Source: JAXMEQ01 sp046348225
GTDB lineage: Bacteria; Pseudomonadota; Gammaproteobacteria; Burkholderiales; Burkholderiaceae_C
Length of the DNA stretch: 64,000 nt
Reading direction: 5' to 3'
Assembly (NCBI GenBank): GCA_046348225.1
Contig: JAXMEQ010000005.1
Location: 124,001 to 188,000 of the forward strand
Position 1 is the stretch's first letter. Each line of letters opens with the position of its first letter. This document shows positions 47,544 through 55,283 of the stretch, piece after piece. Position numbers and translations under genes: made by a program. The notes below the pieces were generated by a model. That model was not told where the DNA came from and searched no databases. It saw nothing but the letters and a program-made list of their open reading frames with translations.

Positions 47544-47565
47544 CCCACCCTTGCGGCAGAATCAA

Positions 47566-47590
47566 AGGGCGCCCGGCGGGCGCCCTTTTT
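47566..47590 (+). terminator. Rho-independent terminator after aspS
   Basis: AGGGCGCCC-GGC-GGGCGCCCT forms a 9-bp GC-rich stem followed by T4 (47587-47590). It starts 23 bases after the aspS stop and ends one base before the nudB ATG (47592), so it occupies the place where the nudB ribosome-binding site should be. Confidence 0.9.
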
Positions 47591-47591
47591 C

Positions 47592-48053
47592 ATGAGCCGT
47601 ATCCACAAAATCCCGGAGTCCGTGCTGGTGGTGATCCACACCCCGGCACTGGACGTGCTGCTGATCCGGCGGGCCGACGCCGGCACCTGGCAGTCGGTCA
47701 CCGGCTCGAAAGACGCACCCGACGAGCCGTTCGTGACCACGGCCATCCGTGAGGTCGCCGAGGAAACCGGCATCGACTGCACGCACGGCAGCGCGCTGCA
47801 CGCCGGCCTGCGCGACTGGGGGCTGGAGAACGTCTACGACATTTACCCGCGCTGGCTGCACCGCTACCCGCCGGGCGTCACCCGCAACACCGAACATGTG
47901 TTCGGGCTGCAGGTGCCGGTGGGTACCGCCATCACCCTCAACCCGCGTGAGCACACCGCATGGCGCTGGCTGCCCTGGCAGGCTGCCGCGGACGAATGCT
48001 TTTCGCCCTCCAACGCCGAAGCCATCCTGATGCTGCCACGCTTCATCGGTTAA
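47592..48053 (+). CDS. nudB: Dihydroneopterin triphosphate diphosphatase (NUDIX)
   Basis: The 153-residue protein resembles NudB: PESVLVVIHTPALDVLLIRR, the WQSVTGSKDAPDEPF loop and the NUDIX box with REVAEETGI. It removes pyrophosphate from dihydroneopterin triphosphate, the step after FolE in folate synthesis; folE lies 5 kb downstream. The start is odd: ATG 47592 comes one base after the aspS terminator, leaving no separate Shine-Dalgarno. It heads a tight run with the EEP and clsB genes. Confidence 0.85.
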   Translation: MSRIHKIPESVLVVIHTPALDVLLIRRADAGTWQSVTGSKDAPDEPFVTTAIREVAEETGIDCTHGSALHAGLRDWGLENVYDIYPRWLHRYPPGVTRNTEHVFGLQVPVGTAITLNPREHTAWRWLPWQAAADECFSPSNAEAILMLPRFIG

Positions 48054-48062
48054 GGTCAGCGC

Positions 48063-48791
48063 ATGGACATTCTTCGCGTCGCCACCTACAACATCCACAA
48101 GGGAGTGCAGGGCATTGGCCCGGCCCGGCGACTGGAAATCCACAACCTCGGCCATGCGGTGGAGCAGCTGGACGCCGACATTGTGTGCCTGCAGGAGGTG
48201 CGCAAGGTGCACCGGCGCGAGCAGCACCACTTCACGCGCTGGCCCGAGCTGCCGCAGGCCGAATTCCTCGCTCCCGAGGGCTACCACGCCGTGTACCAGA
48301 CCAATGCTGTCACGCGCCATGGCGAGCATGGCAACGCGCTGCTGACGCGCTGGGACATCGTCTCGCAGGGGCATGAGGACATGTCCGACCACCGCTTCGA
48401 GCAGCGCGGCCTGTTGCATGTCACCGTCCGGGTCAATGGCCAGCCGGTGCATGTGATCGTGCTGCATCTGGGCCTGATCGCAGCCAGCCGCGCCCGCCAG
48501 ATCGGGCAGCTGCAGCAGTTCATCGGGCGCGAGGTGCCGGACGGCGCGCCGCTGGTGGTGGCGGGGGATCTGAATGACTGGGGCGCCAAACTGCGGCCGG
48601 CCATGAATGCCATGGGCCTGAAGGACTTTGCGGGGAGTCGTCAGATGACCTTTCCGGCCCGGGTGCCGCTCACCCAGCTGGACTATGTGTACGCGCGCGG
48701 CCTCCGCCCGGTGGGGGTGGAAATTCCCCGCGGTCGGGTCTGGTGGCGCATGTCGGACCACCTGCCACTGATTGCCGAGTTCGCGTTCTAG
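48063..48791 (+). CDS. Endonuclease/exonuclease/phosphatase-family protein
   Basis: The 242-residue EEP-fold hydrolase has RVATYNIHKGVQGIGP at the N terminus, catalytic/metal residues in DIVCLQEVRKVH, VVAGDLNDWG and the terminal SDHLPLIAEF. It starts nine bases after nudB and is followed two bases after its stop by clsB. In this context (upstream of clsB) the family is often found, pointing to phospholipid metabolism, though a nuclease or phosphodiesterase role cannot be excluded. Confidence 0.87.
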   Translation: MDILRVATYNIHKGVQGIGPARRLEIHNLGHAVEQLDADIVCLQEVRKVHRREQHHFTRWPELPQAEFLAPEGYHAVYQTNAVTRHGEHGNALLTRWDIVSQGHEDMSDHRFEQRGLLHVTVRVNGQPVHVIVLHLGLIAASRARQIGQLQQFIGREVPDGAPLVVAGDLNDWGAKLRPAMNAMGLKDFAGSRQMTFPARVPLTQLDYVYARGLRPVGVEIPRGRVWWRMSDHLPLIAEFAF

Positions 48792-48793
48792 CC

Positions 48794-50011
48794 ATGGTGC
48801 GTTCCACGATGCCATTGCGCGATGGCCACCAGCTGCAGCTGCTGGAAGGCGCCCGCGAGTTTTACCCGGCACTGATCGAAGCCGTGTCGCGGGCGCGCAC
48901 CCGGATCCAGCTGGAGACCTACATTCTTGACTTCACGGGCAGCACCCAGGCCGTGCTGGAAGCGTTGATGGACGCCGCGCGCCGTGGCGTGCGGGTGCAG
49001 ATGGCGGTGGACGGTGTGGGCACCGGCGTGCTGCCGGCCGACTGGGCCCAGCGCTTTCAGGATGCCGGCCTGGAGTGTCGCGTGTTCGTGCCGCTGGGCA
49101 CCCTGGGGCTGCTGATTCCGAGCCGCTGGCGCCGCCTGCACCGCAAGCTGGCCGTGGTGGATGGCCAGCTGGCCTTCTGCGGCGGCATCAACCTGCTGGA
49201 CGACCACCATGACCCCTACCATGGCGCGCTGCAGGCGCCCCGGCTGGATTACGCGGTACGCGTCACGGGTCCGCTGGTGGGCGACATGCAGGACACCATG
49301 AACCAGCTGTGGCTGCGCATGGAGGCGGCGCAGCGCCTGCGCCAGCGGCAGCTCACCGGCGCGATGCAGTCGTTCCGGGCCCTGCGCAGCGTGCCGGAGA
49401 CTGGGGTGGCGGCAGCCGGGGAGGGCCCGATCCACCATGCACGCGCCGGGTTGCTGCTGCGCGACAACCTGCGCAACCGGCTGGTGATCGAGCAGGCCTA
49501 CCGCAGGGCCATCGGCATGGCGCGGCGCGAAATCATCATCGCCAACGCCTACTTCCTGCCCGGTTACAAGCTGCGCAAGGCGCTGGTGACGGCCGCACAG
49601 CGCGGGGTACGCGTGCAGTTGCTGCTGCAGGGCCGCTACGAGTACTTCATGCAGTACTACGCCAGCCGTCCGGTCTATGCCCAGCTGATGCAGGCTGGCG
49701 TGGAGATCCACGAATACGCGGCCAGCTTCCTGCACGCCAAGGTGGCCGTGATCGACGGCCACTGGGCCACGGTGGGCTCGTCCAACCTCGACCCGCTGAG
49801 CCTGCTGCTGGCGCGTGAGGCCAATGTGGTGGTGGACGACCGTGACTTTGCCATGCGCCTGCGCGAGCGGCTGCTGCAGGTCATTGCCCGCGAGGGCCAA
49901 CGCATCGAGGCGGCGGCGTTTGCCAGCCGTTCGCTGGCGCAGCGCGTGCGCGAACGGCTGGCCCTGGGTTTGATGCGGCTGGCCCTGTTCCTCACGGGCA
50001 AGCGCTATTGA
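48794..50011 (+). CDS. clsB: Cardiolipin synthase ClsB-type phospholipase D family protein
   Basis: The 405-residue protein (ATG 48794) has two HKD motifs: HRKLAVVDGQLAFCGGINLL and HAKVAVIDGHWATVGSSNLD. It lacks the N-terminal membrane helices of ClsA, matching ClsB. It condenses phosphatidyl groups to make cardiolipin at the inner membrane. The C terminus has an amphipathic helix region (RERLALGLMRLALFLTGK). The ligase-associated exonuclease gene starts at its stop codon (TGATG). Confidence 0.88.
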   Translation: MVRSTMPLRDGHQLQLLEGAREFYPALIEAVSRARTRIQLETYILDFTGSTQAVLEALMDAARRGVRVQMAVDGVGTGVLPADWAQRFQDAGLECRVFVPLGTLGLLIPSRWRRLHRKLAVVDGQLAFCGGINLLDDHHDPYHGALQAPRLDYAVRVTGPLVGDMQDTMNQLWLRMEAAQRLRQRQLTGAMQSFRALRSVPETGVAAAGEGPIHHARAGLLLRDNLRNRLVIEQAYRRAIGMARREIIIANAYFLPGYKLRKALVTAAQRGVRVQLLLQGRYEYFMQYYASRPVYAQLMQAGVEIHEYAASFLHAKVAVIDGHWATVGSSNLDPLSLLLAREANVVVDDRDFAMRLRERLLQVIAREGQRIEAAAFASRSLAQRVRERLALGLMRLALFLTGKRY

Positions 50012-51030
50012 TGGGTGACCTGGTTGTCCAGCTGCCCGAAGGCCTGTACTGTCCGCCCGGTGGCTTCTACATCGACCCCTGGCGTGCGGTGGACCGGGCC
50101 GTCATCACCCACGCCCATGCCGACCACGCGCGCAGCGGCCATGGCCACTACCTGGCTGCTGCCCCGGCAGGGGGCGTGCTGCGCGCCCGGCTGGGCGACA
50201 TCAGCCTGCAGACGCTGGCGTATGGCGAGCGCATCCATCACCATGGTGTGACGGTGTCGCTGCACCCGGCCGGGCATGTGCTGGGCTCGGCCCAGGTGCG
50301 GCTCGAATATGCCGGGCAGGTCTGGGTGGCCAGCGGCGACTACAAGGTGGCTCCTGATCGCACCTGCGCGCCGTTCGAGCCGGTGCGCTGCGACGTGTTC
50401 ATCACGGAATCGACCTTTGGCCTGCCCATCTATCGCTGGCAGCCAGACAGCGAGGTGTTTGCCGCCATCAACGCCTGGTGGCAGGGCAACGCCAGCGCCG
50501 GCCGCGCCAGCGTGCTGCTGTGCTACAGCTTCGGCAAGGCCCAGCGCATCCTGAGCGGCATTGACGCGTCCATCGGCCCGGTGGTGGTGCACGGCGCCGT
50601 CGAGCCGCTGAACCGTGCCTACCGCGACGCCGGGGTCGCGCTGCCCGCCACCCGGCTGGTGAGCGAAGTGACCGACAAGGCCGACTTCCAGCGCGCGCTG
50701 GTGCTGTGCCCGCCCGGCGCCGCTGCCGGGCCCTGGATCAAGCGCTTTGGCGACTACAGCGACGGTTTTGCCAGCGGCTGGATGCAACTGCGCGGCGCGC
50801 GCCGTCGGGGCGGGCATGACCGCGGCTTTGTGCTGAGCGACCATGCCGACTGGCCGGGCCTGATGGGCGCCATCGGCGCCACCGGCGCACAGCGCGTCAT
50901 CGTCACCCACGGCAGTGTGCCGGTGATGGTGCGCTACCTGTCCGGGCAGGGCCTGCAGGCGGAGGCCTTTGACACGGAATACGGTGACGACCGCATCGAG
51001 GAATCCGCGCCGGCGGAGCCTGTGCCATGA
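50011..51030 (+). CDS. Ligase-associated DNA exonuclease (metallo-beta-lactamase fold)
   Basis: This 339-residue protein has the metallo-beta-lactamase motif VITHAHADHA (His34, His36, Asp38, His39), HPAGHVLGSAQVRLEY and VASGDYKVAPD. This is the pattern of the exonuclease linked to bacterial ATP-dependent ligases (SNM1/beta-CASP relatives). The ATG overlaps the clsB stop, and its own stop overlaps the ligase start (ATGA), so exonuclease and ligase are coupled. It is thought to trim ends before ligation in a DNA-damage response. Confidence 0.88.
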   Translation: MGDLVVQLPEGLYCPPGGFYIDPWRAVDRAVITHAHADHARSGHGHYLAAAPAGGVLRARLGDISLQTLAYGERIHHHGVTVSLHPAGHVLGSAQVRLEYAGQVWVASGDYKVAPDRTCAPFEPVRCDVFITESTFGLPIYRWQPDSEVFAAINAWWQGNASAGRASVLLCYSFGKAQRILSGIDASIGPVVVHGAVEPLNRAYRDAGVALPATRLVSEVTDKADFQRALVLCPPGAAAGPWIKRFGDYSDGFASGWMQLRGARRRGGHDRGFVLSDHADWPGLMGAIGATGAQRVIVTHGSVPVMVRYLSGQGLQAEAFDTEYGDDRIEESAPAEPVP

Positions 51031-52724
51031 AGCGCTTTGCCGAGCTGTTCCAGGCGCTGGACACCACCACCTCCACCAATGCCAAGGTGGAGGCGCTGCA
51101 GCGCTACTTTGCTGCAGCGCCGGCGCACGACGCTGCCTGGGCGGTGTACTTCCTGGCGGGCGGCAAGCCACGCCAGGTGGTGCCTGCTGCGCGGCTGCGC
51201 GCACTGGCCTGCGAGGTGGCGGGCATCGACGACTGGCTGTTCGAAGAGTGCTACCGGGCCGTGGGCGACCTGGCCGAAACCATCGCCCTGGTGCTGCCAC
51301 AGGACGGTGTGCCGTCGGATCTGGGCCTGGCCGAATGGGTGGAGCAACGCCTGCTGCCGCTGCGGGGCCTGCCCGAAGAAGAGGTGGCGCAGCGGGTGCG
51401 CGGCTACTGGCGCGAGCTGGACGCGCAGGGCCGCTTTTTGCTGACCAAGCTGGTCGGGGGCGGCTTTCGCGTCGGCGTGAGCAAGCTGCTGGTGCAGCGC
51501 GCGATCGCGGCCCACGCTGGCATTGACGCGCGCCGCGTGGCCCAGCGCATGATGGGCTACACCGACGGCAAGGCCATGCCATCCGCTACAAAATTCATAG
51601 CGCTTTGCGCAGATGTGGAGCGGGCTGGAGGCCGAAATGATGAAGATCTGGGGCAGCCGTACCCGTTCTTCCTGGCCCACCAGCTTGACGCCACCACGGC
51701 GGCCCAGCTCGAAGCAGCGCTGGGCCCGACCGACGGCTGGCAGGTGGAATGGAAGTACGACGGCATCCGCGGCCAGATCGTCAAGCGCGCCGGGCAGGTC
51801 TGGCTGTGGTCGCGCGGGGAGGAGCTGGTGACCGAGCGCTTCCCGGAAATCGTGGCGGCGGCGCAGGGTCTGCCCGACGGCACCGTGCTCGACGGCGAGG
51901 TGCTGGTGTGGGCCGAAGACCGGCCCGCGCCCTTTGCCCTGCTCCAGCAGCGCATCGGCCGCAAGACGCTCAGCCGCAAGGTGCTGGCCGACGCGCCAGT
52001 GCGCTTCATGGCCTACGACCTGCTGGAGCGTGCCGGCACGGACGTGCGGCCACAGCCCCAGCATGAGCGCCGCCAGTGGCTGGAGGCCACGGTGGCGGGC
52101 ACGGCCCTGCTGCTGTCGCCGGTGGAGCGGCGCGACAGCTGGGCCGCCCTGGCCGAACTGCGCGGGGAGTCGCGCCAGCGCGGCATGGAAGGCTTCATGC
52201 TCAAGCGGCGGGACGCTGCCTATGGGGTGGGCCGCACCAAGGCCGATGGCCTGTGGTGGAAGTGGAAGATCGAGCCGCTGCGCATTGACTGCGTGCTGAT
52301 CTATGCCCAGGCCGGCCACGGCCGCCGCGCCTCGGTCTACACCGACTACACCTTCGCTGTCTGGAGCCGGGCGCCACACGACAAGGCCGAGGCCGACGCG
52401 GTGCTCGACGCCATCGCACGGCGCGAGCCCCCGCAGCCGGGGGCGCTGCAACTGGTGGCTTTTGCCAAGGCCTATTCCGGCCTGACCGATGAGGAGTTCA
52501 AGCAGGTGGACGCCGTCATCCGCAAGACCACGCTGGAAAAATTCGGCCCGGTGCGCAGCGTGCGCCCGTCGCTGGTGTTCGAGCTGGGCTTTGAAGGCAT
52601 CAACCGCAGCCCGCGCCACAAAAGCGGCATCGCGGTGCGCTTCCCGCGCATGCTGCGCATCCGCAGCGACAAGCCGCTGCACGAAGCCAACACCCTGCAG
52701 GACCTGGAGTTGCTATTGAATTGA
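51027..52724 (+). CDS. ATP-dependent DNA ligase (ligase-associated repair set)
   Basis: The 565-residue ligase has an N-terminal DNA-binding domain (about 1-185), the nucleotidyltransferase with active-site Lys243 in EWKYDGIRGQIV, motif III-like LDGEVLVWAEDRPAPFALLQ, motif IV in GMEGFMLKRRDAAYGVG, motif V in WWKWKIEPLRID, and a C-terminal OB fold. Residues 187-204 (ATKFIALCADVERAGGRN), linking the two domains, come from repeat copy 5. The stop codon (52722-52724) lies in the stem of repeat copy 6, so LLN at the end is repeat-derived. It seals nicks or breaks with its coupled exonuclease. Confidence 0.92.
   Translation: MKRFAELFQALDTTTSTNAKVEALQRYFAAAPAHDAAWAVYFLAGGKPRQVVPAARLRALACEVAGIDDWLFEECYRAVGDLAETIALVLPQDGVPSDLGLAEWVEQRLLPLRGLPEEEVAQRVRGYWRELDAQGRFLLTKLVGGGFRVGVSKLLVQRAIAAHAGIDARRVAQRMMGYTDGKAMPSATKFIALCADVERAGGRNDEDLGQPYPFFLAHQLDATTAAQLEAALGPTDGWQVEWKYDGIRGQIVKRAGQVWLWSRGEELVTERFPEIVAAAQGLPDGTVLDGEVLVWAEDRPAPFALLQQRIGRKTLSRKVLADAPVRFMAYDLLERAGTDVRPQPQHERRQWLEATVAGTALLLSPVERRDSWAALAELRGESRQRGMEGFMLKRRDAAYGVGRTKADGLWWKWKIEPLRIDCVLIYAQAGHGRRASVYTDYTFAVWSRAPHDKAEADAVLDAIARREPPQPGALQLVAFAKAYSGLTDEEFKQVDAVIRKTTLEKFGPVRSVRPSLVFELGFEGINRSPRHKSGIAVRFPRMLRIRSDKPLHEANTLQDLELLLN
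51585..51639 (+). repeat. 55-bp interspersed repeat, copy 5, in frame inside the DNA ligase gene
   Basis: The stem GCTACAAAATTCATAGC (51585-51601) is followed by GCTTTGCGCAGATGTGGAGC and GGGCTGGAGGCCGAAATG. It begins exactly on a codon boundary. In this frame copies 3 and 4 would have TGA at repeat positions 49-51; here it is CGA, keeping the ligase frame open. Confidence 0.85.
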
Positions 52725-52766
52725 TAGCGCGCCACGCAATCTCCATGCGGGCTGGAGCCCTAAAAC
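52712..52766 (+). repeat. 55-bp interspersed repeat, copy 6, carrying the ligase stop codon
   Basis: The stem is GCTATTGAATTGATAGC (52712-52728), and the tail runs GCCACGCAATCTCCATGCGG with GCTGGAGCCC. The overlapping TGA/TAG of the stem supplies the ligase stop. It fills most of the 85-base gap before folE. Confidence 0.87.
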
Positions 52767-52809
52767 CCTTGTGACTTGTACGACCCCGGCGCGGTGTTAG
52801 CATGCTGCG

Positions 52810-53535
52810 ATGCTGACGAAAGCCGAACCCTCCATGAACCCAGCCGACGACGACGCTGGCACACCCGTGTCAGTCAAGATCCGCGAGCGCATCAAGGCAG
52901 CGCGCAAGCGCTTCCATGCCAACGACAACATTGCCGACTTCATCCAGCCCGGCGAACTGGAGAAGCTGCTCGACGAAGTGGCCAGCAAGATGGAAGGCGT
53001 GCTCGACAGCCTGGTGATCGACACCGAGCGCGACCACAACACCAGCGACACTGCGCGCCGCGTGGCCAAGATGTATGTCAAGGAAGTGTTCAATGGCCGC
53101 TACGTCAAGCCGCCGGCCATCACCGAATTCCCGAATGCCGAGCACCTGAACGAGCTGATGATTGTCGGCCCCATCACCGTGCGCAGCGCCTGCAGCCACC
53201 ACTTCTGCCCGGTGATCGGCAAGATCTGGATCGGCGTGCTGCCCAACGAACACACCAACGTCATCGGCCTGTCCAAGTACGCGCGGCTGGCCGAATGGGT
53301 GATGGGCCGGCCGCAGATCCAGGAAGAGGCGGTGGTGCAGCTGGCCGACCTGATCATGGAAAAAACCCAGCCCGACGGCCTGGCCATCGTCATGGAGGCC
53401 AGTCACTACTGCATGGCCTGGCGCGGCGTGAAGGACATGGACAGCAAGATGATCAACTCCGTCATGCGTGGCGTGTTCCTCAAGGACTCGACGCTGCGCC
53501 GCGAATTCCTCGCCCTGATTCCTCACAAGAACTGA
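52810..53535 (+). CDS. folE: GTP cyclohydrolase I
   Basis: The 241-residue type I enzyme has zinc ligands Cys128 and His131 in SACSHHFCP and Cys201 in SHYCMAWRG, and the conserved TARRVAKMYVKEVF and GLSKYARLAEW. It converts GTP to dihydroneopterin triphosphate, the substrate of NudB. The first ~30 residues (MLTKAEPSMNPADDDAGTP) are an unconserved extension; ATG 52834 (MNPADD) is a possible alternative start. A BLUF photoreceptor gene follows 10 bases later. Confidence 0.95.
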   Translation: MLTKAEPSMNPADDDAGTPVSVKIRERIKAARKRFHANDNIADFIQPGELEKLLDEVASKMEGVLDSLVIDTERDHNTSDTARRVAKMYVKEVFNGRYVKPPAITEFPNAEHLNELMIVGPITVRSACSHHFCPVIGKIWIGVLPNEHTNVIGLSKYARLAEWVMGRPQIQEEAVVQLADLIMEKTQPDGLAIVMEASHYCMAWRGVKDMDSKMINSVMRGVFLKDSTLRREFLALIPHKN

Positions 53536-53545
53536 AAGCCACGCC

Positions 53546-53968
53546 ATGCTCGTACGCCTGCTTTACGCCAGCCGCGCGGTGGACACCACCCCCGACGCGA
53601 TCGAAGCCATCCTCGCGCAGTCGCGCCAGTCCAACCCGACCTGCGGCATCACCGGCATCCTCTGCTACGGCGGTGGCATCTTCCTGCAGGCCATCGAAGG
53701 CGGCCGCATGGCGGTGAGCGACCTGTTTGGCCACATCCAGAAGGACGCGCGCCACAAGGACGTGGTGCTGCTGCACTACGAAGAGATCACCGAGCGCCGC
53801 TTCGGTGGCTGGACCATGGGCCAGGTCAATCTTTCCAAGATCAACCACTCGATCCTGCTGAAGTACTCCGAGCGGCCCGAGCTGGACCCGTACGCCGTGT
53901 CCGGCAAGGTCTCGCTGGCGCTGCTGGAGGAGCTGATGGCCACCGCGTCCATCATCGGGCGTGCCTGA
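53546..53968 (+). CDS. Short BLUF-domain blue-light photoreceptor
   Basis: The 140-residue protein is a stand-alone BLUF domain. The flavin-binding triad is present: Tyr7 (RLLYAS), Asn30 (RQSNPTCGITG) and Gln48 (GGIFLQAIEGG), with the later RRFGGWTMGQV carrying the Trp/Met pair of strand 5. It binds FAD and senses blue light, signalling through a partner since it has no output domain. It sits between folE and a DUF429 gene; the latter starts within its last codons (GTGCCTGA overlap). Confidence 0.94.
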   Translation: MLVRLLYASRAVDTTPDAIEAILAQSRQSNPTCGITGILCYGGGIFLQAIEGGRMAVSDLFGHIQKDARHKDVVLLHYEEITERRFGGWTMGQVNLSKINHSILLKYSERPELDPYAVSGKVSLALLEELMATASIIGRA

Positions 53969-54779
53969 TCCTGTAGCGCTGCTCGGCTGCGATTTTTCCA
54001 GCAGCCCCACCCGCCGAAAACCCATCGTTCTGGCGCTCGGCCACGAGACCGGCGGCCGGGTGGTGCTGGAGCGGCTGGAACGCCTCGAGTCGCTGGACGC
54101 GTTTGCCCAATGGCTGGCGCAGCCGCAGGCCTGGGTTGGCGGTTTTGACTTCCCGTTCGGCCTGCCGCGCGAGCTGGTGGAAGCGCTGGGCTGGCCGGTG
54201 CTGTGGCGCGACTGTATGGCGCTCTACAGCACCTTGAGCCGCGAGCAGATCCGCACGCAGTTCGCCGCGTTCTGCGACGCGCGCCCGGTGGGCGGCAAGT
54301 TCGCCCACCGGGCGACCGACCGGCCCGCCCAGTCCAGCCCCAGCATGAAATGGGTCAACCCGCCCGTGGCCTACATGCTGCATGCGGGTGTGCCGGCCCT
54401 GCTGGCCGCAGGCGTGCACCTGCCCGGCCTGCACGAAGGCGACCGGCACCGCGTGGCGCTGGAGGCCTACCCCGGCCTGCTGGCGCGCGAGGTGCTGGGC
54501 AGCACCCCCTACAAGAGCGACGACCGTGCCAAACAAACCCCCGAGCGGCTGATTGCGCGCAAGGACCTGATCACCGCGCTGGAGCACGGCCAGACCCGCC
54601 TGGCCCTGCGCCTGAAGCTCAGCCACGCGCAGCGCGATGCGCTGGCGGCCGACGCCAGCGGCGACAGTCTGGACGCGGTACTCTGCCTGCTCCAGGCGGC
54701 CTGGGCGCAGCGCCACGGGGCACCGCGCTACGGCCTGCCCAAGTTCGACCCGCTGGAAGGCTGGATCGTCACCGCCTGA
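53961..54779 (+). CDS. DUF429 family protein
   Basis: The GTG at 53961 overlaps the end of the BLUF gene by eight bases and gives 272 residues. It starts VALLGCDFSSSPTRRKPIVL, an RNase H-like first strand with a catalytic-type Asp, followed by GGFDFPFGLPRELVEALGW, ALEAYPGLLAREVLG and the C-terminal DSLDAVLCLLQAAWA, typical of DUF429 (predicted nuclease fold). No function is established. Translational coupling to the photoreceptor is notable. Confidence 0.82.
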   Translation: MPDPVALLGCDFSSSPTRRKPIVLALGHETGGRVVLERLERLESLDAFAQWLAQPQAWVGGFDFPFGLPRELVEALGWPVLWRDCMALYSTLSREQIRTQFAAFCDARPVGGKFAHRATDRPAQSSPSMKWVNPPVAYMLHAGVPALLAAGVHLPGLHEGDRHRVALEAYPGLLAREVLGSTPYKSDDRAKQTPERLIARKDLITALEHGQTRLALRLKLSHAQRDALAADASGDSLDAVLCLLQAAWAQRHGAPRYGLPKFDPLEGWIVTA

Positions 54780-54782
54780 GCC

Positions 54783-55283
54783 ATGCAGACCGAACGGCTG
54801 GACATCACCCCGCTGGACCTGCAGGACGCCGGCTTCATCCTTGAACTGGTCAACGACGCCCAGTGGCTCGCCTTCATTGGCGACAAGGACGTGCACACGC
54901 TGGACGACGCCCGCCACTACCTGCGCACCGGCCCGCTGGCCATGTACGCGCAGTACGGCTTCGGCCTGTGGCGGGTCAGCCTGCGGGCCACGGGCGAGGC
55001 GCTGGGCCTCTGCGGGCTGGTCCGGCGTGAGGGGCTGGACGATGTGGACATCGGCTTTGCCTTTCTGCCCGCGCACCGCGGTCAGGGCTATGCACTGGAG
55101 GCTGCGCGCGCCGTGCTGGCGCACGGATTCGGCCCGCTGGGGCTGCCGCGCATTGTCGCCATCACGTTGCCGCACAACCAGCGCTCCCGCCAGTTGCTGG
55201 AAAAACTGGGCATGACGCTGCAGCGTGCGCTGCGCCTGCCGGCCGACGGGCCCGAGAAGCTGCTTTATGCCGCCGAGCCCTGA
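54783..55283 (+). CDS. GNAT-family N-acetyltransferase (RimJ/RimL-like)
   Basis: The 166-residue GCN5-type protein has TERLDITPLDLQDAGFILEL at the N terminus, the acetyl-CoA loop FLPAHRGQGYALEAARAVL (Q/RxxGxG/A) and IVAITLPHNQRSRQLLEKLG, as in RimJ/RimL and ribosomal-protein-type acetyltransferases. Acceptor unknown. It follows DUF429 by three bases and overlaps the convergent SulP gene by 19 bases at its 3' end. Confidence 0.88.
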   Translation: MQTERLDITPLDLQDAGFILELVNDAQWLAFIGDKDVHTLDDARHYLRTGPLAMYAQYGFGLWRVSLRATGEALGLCGLVRREGLDDVDIGFAFLPAHRGQGYALEAARAVLAHGFGPLGLPRIVAITLPHNQRSRQLLEKLGMTLQRALRLPADGPEKLLYAAEP

